Assembly: GCA_963837635.1 (NCBI GenBank)
Contig: CAWINY010000007.1
Location: forward strand, 372,001-436,000
Length of the DNA stretch: 64,000 bases
From: CAWINY01 sp963837635
GTDB taxonomy: Bacteria; Acidobacteriota; Terriglobia; Terriglobales; Acidobacteriaceae
Direction: 5' to 3'
Shown: in pieces, positions 41,753 through 51,029 of the stretch
Layout of the letters: the number at the start of each line of letters is the position of its first letter
Numbering within the stretch: position 1 is the stretch's first letter
Made by a program: the position numbers and the translations under genes
The notes under the pieces: generated by a model
Told to the model about the DNA's origin: nothing
The model's database searches: none
What the model saw: only the letters and a program-made list of their open reading frames with translations

Positions 41753-42798
41753 TCAGCTGGCAGCCTTTATTGCCAGCGTGCGCCGCGGCCGGCGGCATAC
41801 CAACCATTCGTGCAGTCTCTGCCACGGCCACGTATTCACAATTGCGCGTGCAGGGACCCACCCCCGCCGGGCCTGCATCACGCCAAAACGCAGGAAAGCA
41901 AGCTGCGCCGCGCTATGCGCGTCGGAAGTAACGGCCAGCAGGGCACCGGAATTGTAGGCCGCCCGCGCCAAAGTGTCATTGAGGTCGAGCCGCCACGGGG
42001 AGCCATCGATTTCCAGCGCAACCCCAGCCCCTTTGGCGGCCAACACGACACAATTGAAGTCAAACTCTATCGCTGGACGTTGGTCGATCAATCGTGCAGT
42101 TGGGTGGGCAATGATATTCACGTAGCGGTTTTCGATGGCCCTCAAGATCCGTGCTGTCATTTCCGGCTTGGATTGCTTGAAATTGCTATGCACGGCGGCG
42201 ACAACCACGTCGAATCGTGCCAGCACATCGTCTGGGTAGTCCAGGGAGCCGTCGGGCAGTATATCGACTTCGGTGCCAAGCAACACTTGCGGCCGAGCAG
42301 TCGCGCGCTCGCGGCAGACTTTCCCCAGTTCTTTAACCTTTTTCTCAAGCCGCTTGAGATTGAGGCCGTGGGCAACCCGCTCGGAGGGCGAGTGATCGGT
42401 AAGGGCGAGATACTCATAGCCTAGCGCGGCGGCCCGCTCGACCATTTCAGAAATGCTCGAGCGGCCATCGGAGTATGTCGTTTGAGCGTGGAGATCTCCA
42501 CGGATGTCTTTCAGCTCTACCAGCTCTGGCAGACGATTCTCCTGCGCGCCTCGATTTCGCCGCGATCCTCCCGCATTTCGGGTGGAATCCACGGCATCTT
42601 GAGCAGGCGGTAGACATCTCGCTCTTCGGCTCCGCCCAGTTTTCGATTGCCGTGAAATACTCCATACTCGTTGACCTTGAGGCCGCGCTGCCGCGCGATG
42701 GCCCGCAGATGAAAGCGATCCTTGCCCTTCAGTGCCAGCACCCGCGACATCTTTTCGAAGATGTGCGCGATTTCCTCGTTACCCAGCGTCTCTGCCAT
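41753..42798 (-). pseudogene. PolX-type DNA polymerase/PHP protein with internal deletion and frameshift
   Basis: The start (ATG 42798) reads AETLGNEEIAHIFEKMSRVL, the first helix of the PolX N-terminal domain. After about 35 residues it jumps to GLKVNEYGVF and WIPPEMREDRGEIEA, which normally lies near residue 300, so the rest of the HhH domain and the polymerase palm are gone. Near 42548 a one-base shift is needed to pass into ENRLPELVELKDIRGDLHAQ and the PHP domain (TTYSDG, LTDHSPS, GTEVDI, AHPTARL, TSDAH), which is intact to 41753. The PHP part alone might be translated from ATG 42592. Confidence 0.85.
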
Positions 42799-43043
42799 CT
42801 GTTTCCGCCCCCGGGACGCACTCTCTCTATTACACCTGCCATCTCCCGCCAGTCTGTGACGAGGCAAATCTAAGCGCAGGCTCGCACTGCGGAGGTGGTG
42901 GCTCTCCTCATTGAATTGTTCCCGCAAGAAGGCACTCAGAGACTCCTGCTCAAGCTCAGCCCAGCAGCGCGGCCCAGCAGCTGCACGCAATTCCCAAGCA
43001 GGTCGCGTCCGGGGGGATAGTCAAGAAGACTAACGTGGCTGGT

Positions 43044-43057
43044 GTGATTCCCATCAC
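43044..43057 (+). promoter_or_regulatory. FNR/CRP-type palindrome of repeated module, copy B
   Basis: GTGA-TTCCCA-TCAC, with a TAAGCT -10-like box at 43080-43085 and a predicted start near 43093 (centre at about -42). Confidence 0.72.
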
Positions 43058-43092
43058 GGACAACTGTTTTGCTACAGCGTAAGCTAATAATT

Positions 43093-43230
43093 AGTCGATA
43101 AGAGCCGACGGGCGCGGAAGTTCCTCTTTGCTGGTCGTGCATGGCTGCCCGGGTCCTGGTCAATCGGCTCTCACCTCCCATTCTGCCAAGAGCAGCACCC
43201 CGGCAAAGAACAAGAGCATTAGATCGCCCA
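43093..43230 (+). ncRNA. Candidate structured leader RNA, copy B
   Basis: Stem 1 pairs 43101-43108 with 43164-43171; the loop segment 43125-43134 can pair with 43200-43209; the CTGC/GCAG hairpin lies between. Layout and spacing equal copy A. It leads into the second small basic ORF. Confidence 0.6.
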
Positions 43231-43265
43231 GAACTCCTGCGCGATGTTTTGCCTGGAGAGTGACC

Positions 43266-43457
43266 ATGGGACGCTGGAGACCGGTTAGCACATCGTGGAT
43301 CGGTATTCCCGCAGACTGTCGCACGGGCGCGGAGGTGCCAAGACTTCATCCACACTTGCGGCGAGCAAAGCCATGGATGACGAGTAGGCCAAGAGCCCGA
43401 GGAGTCCCGATCCGGCACAAGTTGATCCGAATGGCTACGCCAACCCTGCAGCTCTGA
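43266..43457 (+). CDS. Small basic protein, new family, copy B
   Basis: 63 residues starting MGRWRPVSTSWIG, with GGAGAG before the ATG. 41 of 63 residues equal the protein at 21326-21517; conserved blocks are RTG, LHP, RRAKPWM, PIRH, LIR and ATPTL. One Cys is present here that copy A lacks. It is followed after 33 bp by the receiver-domain gene. Function unknown. Confidence 0.62.
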   Translation: MGRWRPVSTSWIGIPADCRTGAEVPRLHPHLRRAKPWMTSRPRARGVPIRHKLIRMATPTLQL

Positions 43458-43490
43458 GTTGGCGCGCCCGAGCGCGAGCGAGGAGACAAT

Positions 43491-43874
43491 ATGCGCGGGT
43501 GCAAACAAATTTTGGTTGTCGACGCCAACGAGAACGTTTTGATCCGGCTGGAGCGGGTGTTGGAAGATGCCGGTTTCGAGACGACCACGACTTGGGACCC
43601 ACAGGAAGCCATGTGCTTCCTTCACGCCGTCGCTTTCGACCTGTTGCTGATCGGCGATCATCCTCCTGAAGTGAACGCAAGGGAGTTGCTCAAAGCCATC
43701 AGCGCTCTGCAGCCAACGCCTTGTTGCATAGTGCTCCAGTCTTCCGAGAGCACGAATAGCGCGGAATACATCCAGCTCGGAGCTTCGGCGGTAACGTGCA
43801 GAGATCGCACGGATGATGTGCTGCGGGCTGTCTGCGAGCAAGTCGGAGAATTTGCGCTGGCACGTGCGGCTTGA
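43491..43874 (+). CDS. Atypical stand-alone receiver-domain protein
   Basis: 127 residues with the CheY-like fold: QILVVDANENVLIRLERVL, then FDLLLIGDHPPE where the phospho-acceptor Asp is expected, VLQSSE and AVTCRDRTDD where the conserved Lys is replaced. The key acid after strand 3 is shifted, so phosphorylation is uncertain. It has no output domain. The position right behind leader copy B parallels the remnant behind copy C. Confidence 0.75.
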   Translation: MRGCKQILVVDANENVLIRLERVLEDAGFETTTTWDPQEAMCFLHAVAFDLLLIGDHPPEVNARELLKAISALQPTPCCIVLQSSESTNSAEYIQLGASAVTCRDRTDDVLRAVCEQVGEFALARAA

Positions 43875-44014
43875 GCGCGGGATGCGAGGTCCGGCAGATT
43901 TCTGGGCAGAACGAGCCGCGGAAAAACTGCTCTCGATTTTGGATAAGCGAAGGGCCGTGCGGGGCGGCTCTTCGCCCCCCGAAAGAAATACGGCCGCTTG
44001 GAGATCAAAGGGCC

Positions 44015-44965
44015 ATGAAAATCTCGATTGGAAGAGCGTTGATTGGCCTTGTGCTGGCAGCGATCGCGGTCGCCGCTGGGTGGAGCCAAGACCGTAATAC
44101 TCGCCCGGCGCGAGTGGGTGGCCTAAATTACGTCGAAGGACAAGCCTCTATCGGCATGCAGTCGCTCAGCCATGATTCGGTTGGGTCCGCCGCAGTAGAA
44201 ACAGATCAGACACTCACAACTGGAAGGGGCAGGGTAGAAGTCGTGTTAACCCCGGGGGTTTTTCTTCGAGTAACGGATGACAGCGCAGTAAAGATGATCT
44301 CGCCCGGACTGACCGACACACACCTTGAGCTACAAAAGGGCCGCGCGATCGTAGAGGCCTTAGACATTCACAAAGAAAACAACATTCGAATCAATCAGGA
44401 CGGAGCGATCACGAAACTGCTGAAAAATGGCCTTTACGACTTAGATGCCGATCAGAGTCAGATTCGCGTCTTCAAGGGAAAGGCGGATGTGCTTGTTTGC
44501 GACCAAAAGGTCAGTCTGAAAAAAGAACACGAACTGACACTGAGCGCTGGCGGCAAGCTTGAGCCTCGGAAATTCGACACCAAACAATATGCAGATGATT
44601 TCTATCGCTGGTGCGGTCTGCGTTCCGCATATTTGTCGGAAGCCAGCGTCGACGCCGCACGGGTTTACATCGGAGCCGGTCCCGCCTGGTATGGGCCAGG
44701 TTGGATCGGGCCGGGTTGGTATTGGGCTCCATGGTTTGGCTCCTGGACGTATGTTCCAGCCGAGGGGATCTTTTACAGCCCTTTTGGATGGGGTTTCTAT
44801 TCCCCAATTGTCGTCTACAGGTCTCCTCTTTTCTATTATGGTTACCAACACCCACATCTCTTCCGCGAGTTTCATGAACCCTACGGGCATGGTTTTGAGC
44901 CGCCCGGTGGTTTCCGCAGCGGAGGACACAGAGGTGGTGTTCCTGGGGGTGGCGTTCGTCGCTGA
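44015..44965 (+). CDS. FecR-domain exported protein
   Basis: 316 residues from an ATG preceded by GGAG. A signal peptide (LIGLVLAAIAVAAGWSQ) is followed by a FecR-like beta domain (SVGSAAVETDQTLTTGRGRVEV to DLDADQSQIRVFKGKADVLV), and a C-terminal tail very rich in Tyr, Trp, Gly and Pro (about residues 215-316). I know such proteins from acidobacterial genomes, where they are common and uncharacterised. An earlier frame start at 43871 is unlikely. Confidence 0.75.
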   Translation: MKISIGRALIGLVLAAIAVAAGWSQDRNTRPARVGGLNYVEGQASIGMQSLSHDSVGSAAVETDQTLTTGRGRVEVVLTPGVFLRVTDDSAVKMISPGLTDTHLELQKGRAIVEALDIHKENNIRINQDGAITKLLKNGLYDLDADQSQIRVFKGKADVLVCDQKVSLKKEHELTLSAGGKLEPRKFDTKQYADDFYRWCGLRSAYLSEASVDAARVYIGAGPAWYGPGWIGPGWYWAPWFGSWTYVPAEGIFYSPFGWGFYSPIVVYRSPLFYYGYQHPHLFREFHEPYGHGFEPPGGFRSGGHRGGVPGGGVRR

Positions 44966-45136
44966 GATCACCACAATTCCGTGCTGCCCTGGAGAATTCT
45001 CGGGTTCAGGACGATAACCCGAATCGAGATGAGCTTGAGCCAAAACTAGAGATATCGAATTGCCGCTGTCGACAGCGGTGAAAGACCCTGCCGCAGCTGG
45101 CCGTCCTCTTGGCTTTGCAACAAGGAGGTGTGCACC

Positions 45137-45466
45137 ATGTTCGGTATGAACTTTCTCTCATTTCTTCTGCTGACCATTATTGGCGGCGTAGTTGCGTCGC
45201 TCTATCACATCGCACTACGCACGCGGTTTCCCGACAGGATTGACGTCTTGTTCGGACGGATGATGATTGGCTGGTTCGGTGCCTGGCTGGGCTCGCCAGT
45301 GCTGGGCCACTGGCTGTGGAAATACCAGAGCATCTATGTTGTACCGGCGATTCTGGGCGCCGTCGGCGCGATTCACCTCGACGTTCTCGCATGGAGGGCG
45401 CTCGCCAAGTTGGTCGCCAAGCGACCTGCGGCTGCGGAGGAGGAGCGGTTGAAGAAAGCGGCGTAG
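45137..45466 (+). CDS. Small inner-membrane protein of unknown function
   Basis: 109 residues with AAGGAGG nine bases before the ATG. Three hydrophobic helices (FLSFLLLTIIGGVVASLY, MMIGWFGAWLGSPVLGHWL, VVPAILGAVGAIHLDVLAW) and a charged Lys/Ala/Glu C-terminus. It resembles YeaQ/YmgE-type stress membrane proteins in layout only. No family assigned. Confidence 0.65.
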   Translation: MFGMNFLSFLLLTIIGGVVASLYHIALRTRFPDRIDVLFGRMMIGWFGAWLGSPVLGHWLWKYQSIYVVPAILGAVGAIHLDVLAWRALAKLVAKRPAAAEEERLKKAA

Positions 45467-45513
45467 TTCCCATGACAGCAATCAGGGAAAATGCCCAATA
45501 GGGCAATAGAGGC

Positions 45514-45552
45514 AAGGCAGCGGTCCAGAAACGGCGGGGTGACCGCTGCCTT
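45514..45552. terminator. Terminator-like hairpin
   Basis: AAGGCAGCGGTC (45514-45525) pairs perfectly with GACCGCTGCCTT (45541-45552). It lies between the membrane-protein gene and the CBS gene; a T-rich tail is only TTGTT. Confidence 0.55.
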
Positions 45553-45597
45553 GTTAACAGAGCAAAGGGTCCGGAATGCAAATTCTGGAGGTGAAGT

Positions 45598-46059
45598 ATG
45601 CGAGTTAGCGAGATTATGACCGGCGTGCCGAAATGTTGCACGCCATCCACCACGGCACGTGCGGCTGCGACAATGTTGAAGCAGTTAGACCTGGGAATTT
45701 TGCTCGTCGTGGACGATCTGTCCACGCGCAAACTCGTCGGGATTTTGACCGACCGCGATCTGTGCCTGCGCGCACTGGCGGAAAAGAGGAATCCGGAAGA
45801 CATCCTCGTTGATGAGTGCATGACAAAGCAGCCTACCTACTGCACTCCCAGATCCGACGTTCGAACGGCTCTGGCTTTAATGGCGAAGCGCCAGGTGCGG
45901 AGACTCCCAGTCGTCGACCGGGACAACAGATTGCAGGGAATCGTCACGCTGTGCGACATCGTTCGTCATGATGCTGTCGTCCCCAAGGACATTTTTGCGA
46001 CACTAAAAAGCATCATGGTAACGCCAAAAGCGGCAAAGGTCTTGGCGCGGGCGGCATGA
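45598..46059 (+). CDS. Two-CBS-domain protein
   Basis: 153 residues made of two CBS motifs: VSEIMTGVPKCCTPSTTARAA with VGILTDRDLCLRAL, and VDECMTKQPTYCTPRSDV with LQGIVTLCDIVRHD. It would bind an adenine nucleotide as an energy sensor. GGAGGTG precedes the ATG. Mycobacterial Rv2626c, a DosR-regulon protein, has the same two-CBS layout. No exact operator was found just upstream. Confidence 0.9.
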   Translation: MRVSEIMTGVPKCCTPSTTARAAATMLKQLDLGILLVVDDLSTRKLVGILTDRDLCLRALAEKRNPEDILVDECMTKQPTYCTPRSDVRTALALMAKRQVRRLPVVDRDNRLQGIVTLCDIVRHDAVVPKDIFATLKSIMVTPKAAKVLARAA

Positions 46060-46088
46060 GCAGTTAACTAATAACGAAACAGGTGAGA

Positions 46089-46117
46089 AGGGGGTGCGGA
46101 GGATTTCTGCACTCCCT
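46089..46117. terminator. Bidirectional terminator between convergent genes
   Basis: AGGGGGTGC and GCACTCCCT form a 9-bp stem between the CBS gene and the alcohol dehydrogenase gene, which point toward each other. Confidence 0.5.
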
Positions 46118-46142
46118 CCTGAGGAACGAGAACCAGACCTGC

Positions 46143-47135
46143 TTAGGGAATAATTACCGCCGCCCCATCGATGGAGTCGGACTTGACGGCGGCCAAAGCC
46201 GCGTTGGCTTCAGCAAGCGGAAACACTGTTGCCTTGGGTCGAAGGCCAATCTCAGCAGCGATTTCAAGGAACTCACGAGCGTCGGCGCGAGTCATGTTGG
46301 CGACGCTGCGCAGTTGACGTTCGCCCCAGAGGAGGCGGTCGTAGTCGAACTCAGGAATGCGGTCCAAGTGAATTGCGTTGATGGCTACGACGCCCCCTTT
46401 TCGCAGGCTCGCCAGAGCGGCGACTACGACCTCGCCGCTTGGAGCAAACGTAATGGCCCGATCCAGTGCAACCGGCGGTTTCTCCGTCTCGCTCCCGACC
46501 CACACGGCTCCGAGCGAGGTGGCCAGTTTGCGGTGAGAGGCTCCCCGCGTCGAAACGTAGACTTCACAATTCCAGGCATGTAAGACGGCAATGGCGAGAT
46601 GTGCTGAGGCACCAAAGCCGAACAGTCCTACTCGCTCACCATGCTCCACACCCGCCACTCGAATACTACGAAACCCGATAATGCCGGCACACAACAGCGG
46701 AGCGGCGTGCATATCATCGAGCCTTGGAGGAAGTGGAAAAACAAAATCAGAGCGGGCGAGGGTGTATTCCGCGTACCCACCGTCCACGGTGTAACCAGTG
46801 AATGTGGGCGAGTCACAAAGATTTTCCAGCCCGCTCCGACAGTACCAGCAACTGCCATCGGTGCCACCGATCCATGAGACTCCCACCCGCGTGCCGATGG
46901 GTAGTTCCGCAGTGGCCCCTTCCACGATTTCACCCACAATCTGGTGGCCGGGAATTAATCGGTTACGGTGCGGCGCCAATTCGCCTTCGACGATATGCAG
47001 GTCGGTGCGGCAAACGCCGCAGGCACGCACACGCAACAGAACGTGACCTTCGGTGCGCTCTGGTTGCGGAACTTGTTCGATCCGAAGGGGCTGTTTCGAC
47101 ACCTCTTGGGGCGAGATCAGGATAGCGGCTTTCAT
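46143..47135 (-). CDS. Zinc-dependent alcohol dehydrogenase family protein
   Basis: 330 residues of the medium-chain dehydrogenase family: catalytic zinc region RACGVCRTDLHI and GHQIVGEIVEG, structural-zinc loop GTDGSCWYCRSGLENLC in which the first Cys is Asp, and the nucleotide-binding GLFGFGASAHLA. The Asp-substituted loop is familiar from the TIGR02822-type subgroup. The frame opens at 47168, but the ATG at 47135 gives the usual start MKAAIL. It lies just behind the P-type ATPase remnant. Confidence 0.9.
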   Translation of the reverse strand: MKAAILISPQEVSKQPLRIEQVPQPERTEGHVLLRVRACGVCRTDLHIVEGELAPHRNRLIPGHQIVGEIVEGATAELPIGTRVGVSWIGGTDGSCWYCRSGLENLCDSPTFTGYTVDGGYAEYTLARSDFVFPLPPRLDDMHAAPLLCAGIIGFRSIRVAGVEHGERVGLFGFGASAHLAIAVLHAWNCEVYVSTRGASHRKLATSLGAVWVGSETEKPPVALDRAITFAPSGEVVVAALASLRKGGVVAINAIHLDRIPEFDYDRLLWGERQLRSVANMTRADAREFLEIAAEIGLRPKATVFPLAEANAALAAVKSDSIDGAAVIIP

Positions 47136-47164
47136 TTGAGTAGCAATTCTAGTTTGCGCATAAA

Positions 47165-48666
47165 TCAAGGTGCAGCCTTACGCCAATACTTGTGCAAAAC
47201 ATCCGACAGCAGCACCGCTGGAGCTGCGAACAGCGCGGCGACGAATCCCGATCTATTCGGCGCAGCCTGCCCCAGAATTCTGGCCAAAGGTGCGAATTCC
47301 AGGAAGGCAAGCAACATCAGCAGTTCGACGGTGACCGCGAAGATCAGAAGGCGATTTGTTCTCCAGCCAAGGACGCCAGGCCATCTGCTCTCGCTGCGGC
47401 AAGCGAACGCGTTCCCCATTTGGCCGACAACGACCGCGGCAAATGCTGCGCCTGAAGCCATGGCGAGGTTGGAGCCACTTGGAAATGGTAACCCTAACCT
47501 CCAGCCCATGCCAACGAGCGCCAGAAAGAATGCGGCCATCTCTACACACGATTCCGTCAGACCCAGTACTCCAAAGGCGCAGAACAGCAGACCTTTGTCC
47601 AGCAGATGCTTGCCGTGAGGAGGCTGCTGAAGGTGATGTGCGTGCGGCGCCTCCGCCCCGAGCGCGACTGCCGGCAGAAGATCCGTCCCGATGTCGAGGG
47701 AAAGCACTTGGAGAACTCCAAGTGCGAGCGGAATACTTCCTCCACTCAGCGCCCAGAGTACAAATGGGGTCAGCTCGGCGATATTGTCGGTGAGGTGGTA
47801 AGTCAAGAATCGGCGTACGTTGGCAAAGGTTGCGCGCCCTTCTTCAATGGCCGCCACAATGGTTGCGAAGTTATCGTCGAGCAGCACTAGGTCCGCCGCC
47901 TCGCGTGCCACATCTGTGCCGCTACGCCCCATGGCGATGCCAATATCGGCATCGCGACCACAGCAATAACGCGCACCACGCGATCAAGTTCCATGGCGAG
48001 CGGGCTTCGAGGACGATGCCCGGCGCGCGTAAGCTGCGCGATGTGGGCCAACCTGGTCGCCGCCCCGGCTGAGGTGACGCTCCCTTTGGCCTCTCCTTCG
48101 ACGACAAATGTCCCGGCAAAAGCGGTTTCTCCCGGTTTCGCCGTAGAAGGGATGCTTTCTCCGGTGAGAGTCGAGGTACCAATTGTGCAGTTGTGGACCT
48201 CGATCAGGGCCAAATCGGCCGAGATTCGATCACCGGATTGCAATAGCACGAGATCCCCGATCACCAGATCGTCAGCGTTGATCTCGGTTGGTGTGCCATC
48301 GCGCACAACAAGCGCTTTGCGAGGTAACATCTCGCGCAGACGTTCCGCGGCATGCTCCGCCCGGTATTCCTGAATGAACGCGAAGATTCCATTCAGGACG
48401 ATGACGACGAAAATGGCTACGCTGAGCTGAGGCATGCCCGCCAGAATCGCCAAACCTCCGGCGACCCAAAGCATCAGCGCGAAGAAGTGGAACATTTGCT
48501 CGCCAAGCTGCAACAGGATGGGTTTCGGCAACGGGCGGGGCAGGATATTCGGGCCGTATTCGCGTAAGCGACGGGCTGCTTCGGAAGAGCTTAGCCCTTG
48601 ATCGCGGCGCGAGGGTGCTTCGGGCGTTGAGCGGCCAACCGTCTCTTGGACGCGCGAATGCAGCAT
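47165..48666 (-). pseudogene. Cation-transporting P-type ATPase lacking its catalytic domains
   Basis: The first part (48666 to about 47948) has the N-terminal cation-ATPase domain, TM1-2, and the actuator domain with STLTGESIPSTAK. It then enters TM3 (VIAVVAMPI). The next recognisable sequence, in another frame, is ADIGIAMGRSGTDVAREAADLVLLDD, the end of the P-domain, followed by TM5-10. The DKTGT phosphorylation site, nucleotide-binding domain and TM4, about 400 residues, are missing. Junction near 47945-47955. It cannot pump. A perfect operator is 102 bp upstream. Confidence 0.88.
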
Positions 48667-48767
48667 TCTTCTCTCCGCAGTACACGCCGCGATAAACGGG
48701 GTGAGTTCCCGACGGTGGGTGAACTCGCCATCTGGTCGCAGGATAGGCTCCTGTTGGATGTTCTACC

Positions 48768-48781
48768 GTGACCCACATCAC
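48768..48781. promoter_or_regulatory. FNR/CRP-type palindrome GTGA-CCCACA-TCAC
   Basis: Perfect dyad upstream of the P-type ATPase remnant (minus strand). Confidence 0.68.
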
Positions 48782-48913
48782 TCCAGGCATGCCAATGCCC
48801 CGGGTGCGCTCCAATGGCTTGATGCGGCTTCGAACCCAGCGAGTTTCTGCTACTCGTAACCCCAGAAGAATGCAGTGCCGGCCAGCCCAGGACTGGTGCT
48901 AATCAACTCTGAA

Positions 48914-48927
48914 GTGATCCCCGTCAT
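48914..48927. promoter_or_regulatory. Near-perfect FNR/CRP-type site GTGA-TCCCCG-TCAT
   Basis: One mismatch; 75 bp upstream of the USP ATG at 49002. With the 48768 site it serves a divergent gap of 335 bp (48667-49001), which holds nothing else I recognise. Confidence 0.5.
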
Positions 48928-49001
48928 GGCACTAGCGTGAGTTTGCGCCTATTGTAAAAAGAGAAAGAGCATGAATTGCCGTGTTGTTCAAGGAGGCAGC
49001 C

Positions 49002-49910
49002 ATGCTTACAGAACTCGATACTCTCACCTATGCGCCCGAGCAACATGAAACCGCTGTAACGGAAACCGCTGTCGCGGAAGGTTACAAGACAGCGGCAGTG
49101 CTTGTGCCGCTTGATGGAACCACCGACGCCAAGGTCGCTCTGCCAATCGCCGCAGTTCTGGCGAAGCTTGAAAACTGTGCCTTGCATCTCGCATATATAG
49201 GCAAGCGCGCTCCCGCTCCTAGCGAAACAGCCACGGCAATGGGCCTTACCAGAGAGGAGCTTCGGGGCCTGGTAATCGATCCGTTGCTCGGTGATCCCGC
49301 AGAAAACATCATTCAGTTGTCGCAAGAGCTTAGCGCACTGGTTGTCATGAGCGCCTATACCGGATGCGACCTGCCTAAAGAGAAGCTTGGCTGCCTGGCA
49401 GAGTCTGTGTTGTGCAAGGCGCCACATGGCATCGTATTAGTCAGCCCGGACCGCGGGTACCGCCCCTGGGAGATCCAGCGAATTCTTGTCCCACATGATG
49501 GCACTCCTGCCATGACCGGAGCCATCGATCCTGCGATGGAGATTGCCTATCGGAGTGGGGCAGAGGTGTACGCCCTTCATGTTGCTTTCCGCAACGGTAC
49601 GCGGCCGGCACAGCCAGGCACAATCACTGCCCCTCGTTACGTAGACCAACCGCAGCACGAGTGGCCCAGTTGGAGCAACGAATTTGTAGGACGCTTGATT
49701 CGGCGATGGCAGCCTTGCCGGACAGTGGGGCTGAAGTTGTTTGTAGCCGCAGGACAACCTGGTTCAGAGATCCTGCACTTTGCCCGCGAGCACGACGCTG
49801 ATTTGATTGTGGTTGCGTGGCACGGTGAATGGCAGCCTGAGCGCGCGGGTACTCTCAAGGCTATAATCCGCAATTCGGGATGCCCAGTATTCATTGTGTG
49901 TGCATCGTAG
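49002..49910 (+). CDS. Tandem-domain universal stress protein, divergent
   Basis: 302 residues; AGGAGG lies just before the ATG at 49002. Two USP-type units: residues about 27-150 (AAVLVPLDGTTDAKVALPIA) and 160-300 (RILVPHDGTPAMTGAIDPAM ... LIVVAWHGEWQPERAGTLKAIIRNSGCPVFIV). The G-x2-G-x9-G ATP loop is not conserved, unlike in the other USPs here. It probably has a structural or regulatory role. Confidence 0.85.
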   Translation: MLTELDTLTYAPEQHETAVTETAVAEGYKTAAVLVPLDGTTDAKVALPIAAVLAKLENCALHLAYIGKRAPAPSETATAMGLTREELRGLVIDPLLGDPAENIIQLSQELSALVVMSAYTGCDLPKEKLGCLAESVLCKAPHGIVLVSPDRGYRPWEIQRILVPHDGTPAMTGAIDPAMEIAYRSGAEVYALHVAFRNGTRPAQPGTITAPRYVDQPQHEWPSWSNEFVGRLIRRWQPCRTVGLKLFVAAGQPGSEILHFAREHDADLIVVAWHGEWQPERAGTLKAIIRNSGCPVFIVCAS

Positions 49911-49970
49911 GGACGAATGCTGGGGACCGCATTCGGGGGCTCAGCATTCACGGAGGCCAGCAATTCTGGC

Positions 49971-49984
49971 GTGACGGTCATCAC
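49971..49984 (+). promoter_or_regulatory. FNR/CRP-type palindrome GTGA-CGGTCA-TCAC
   Basis: Perfect dyad 68 bp upstream of the USP ATG at 50052. Confidence 0.7.
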
Positions 49985-50051
49985 CGCAATTTCGCACTCT
50001 TGTGGATTATCTTGTGATAAAGGGACCGAATTCTCCGTAAGGGGGTGTCCC

Positions 50052-50948
50052 ATGTCGCAGCGAGCGATTTCGTATCCATCGCAAAGCGTCGTCCAACTGA
50101 ACTTCCAGAACCTTCTGTTCCCCACCGATTTTTCTTCTTGCGCCGAAGCGGCACTGCCCTATGCACGAGCCATTGCCCAGCGTTACAACTCGACTGTCCA
50201 TGTGCTGTACGTGGCCGGAATTGAGCCGGTAACGGGCGAATTTGGCATTCAGATTGGCAGCACGGAACGCGAGATGGCGGTGGCGCGTCGGGAACTGGAC
50301 AAGCTGACCCACTCTGAGGCGTTCAGCGGACTCCAGTATAGCCAGACGGTGGAGACCGGCCCGGTGTGGGATGCGGTGTCCAAGCTTGTAGGCAAACTCC
50401 AGATCGACCTCATCGTGCTGGGCACGCATGGGCGTCATGGGTTGAAACAACTTGTCCTTGGCTCGGTTGCCGAGCAGATCTTCCGTCGCGCGTCATGCCC
50501 GGTTCTGACCGTCGGACCCGAGGTGCGCCACGATGGGCTGGCTGAAGGAAAGCTGGCTGCCGTCGTGTATGCAACGGATTTCTCGCCAGCATCGCTCCAC
50601 GCACTCGATTACGCTCTGGCTTTGGCGCGCACCAACAAAGCAAAACTGTTGCTGCTGCATGCCATCGCCAGCGATGAGGCCACGGTAACGGGGTTCGATC
50701 AAGCAATCGCAAGAGCCAAGCGGCAGTTGTCGGACCTCATACCGAAAGACCCGGAGCTGGATTGTGAAGCCATCGTCTCTACCGGGCTCGCGGCCGACAT
50801 AATCCTAAACATTGCCAAAGATTCTAAGGCGGGTCTGATCGTTATGGGCGCCCACCGCGGCGCTTCGGCCTCCGCACACGCGCCGTGGGCGATCGCTCAC
50901 CAGGTTGTGTGCCACGCGCCTTGCCCGGTTTTGACGGTTCGCGGCTAA
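50052..50948 (+). CDS. Tandem-domain universal stress protein
   Basis: 298 residues, two USP domains. The first has NLLFPTDFSSCAEAALPYA and the ATP loop GTHGRHGLKQLVLGSVAEQI (G-x2-G-x9-GS). The second has AVVYATDFSPASLHALDYAL and GAHRGASASAHAPWAIAHQVV. It resembles mycobacterial Rv2623-type tandem USPs, which bind ATP and slow growth. The ATG at 50052 is chosen; the frame opens far upstream but there overlaps the operator. Hsp20 follows after 81 bp. Confidence 0.92.
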   Translation: MSQRAISYPSQSVVQLNFQNLLFPTDFSSCAEAALPYARAIAQRYNSTVHVLYVAGIEPVTGEFGIQIGSTEREMAVARRELDKLTHSEAFSGLQYSQTVETGPVWDAVSKLVGKLQIDLIVLGTHGRHGLKQLVLGSVAEQIFRRASCPVLTVGPEVRHDGLAEGKLAAVVYATDFSPASLHALDYALALARTNKAKLLLLHAIASDEATVTGFDQAIARAKRQLSDLIPKDPELDCEAIVSTGLAADIILNIAKDSKAGLIVMGAHRGASASAHAPWAIAHQVVCHAPCPVLTVRG

Positions 50949-51029
50949 GTGTAGCCAGTATCCCTTGGAGCGGTCCGGTGCAAGGCCAACCTGTTTACCA
51001 AAGAAACCAATCAATGGGAGGAATTTTCC

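Noticed and set aside
42855..42870. GTGACGAGGC near 42860 as an operator before PolX
   Set aside because: Only the first half is conserved; the second half (AAAT) does not match.
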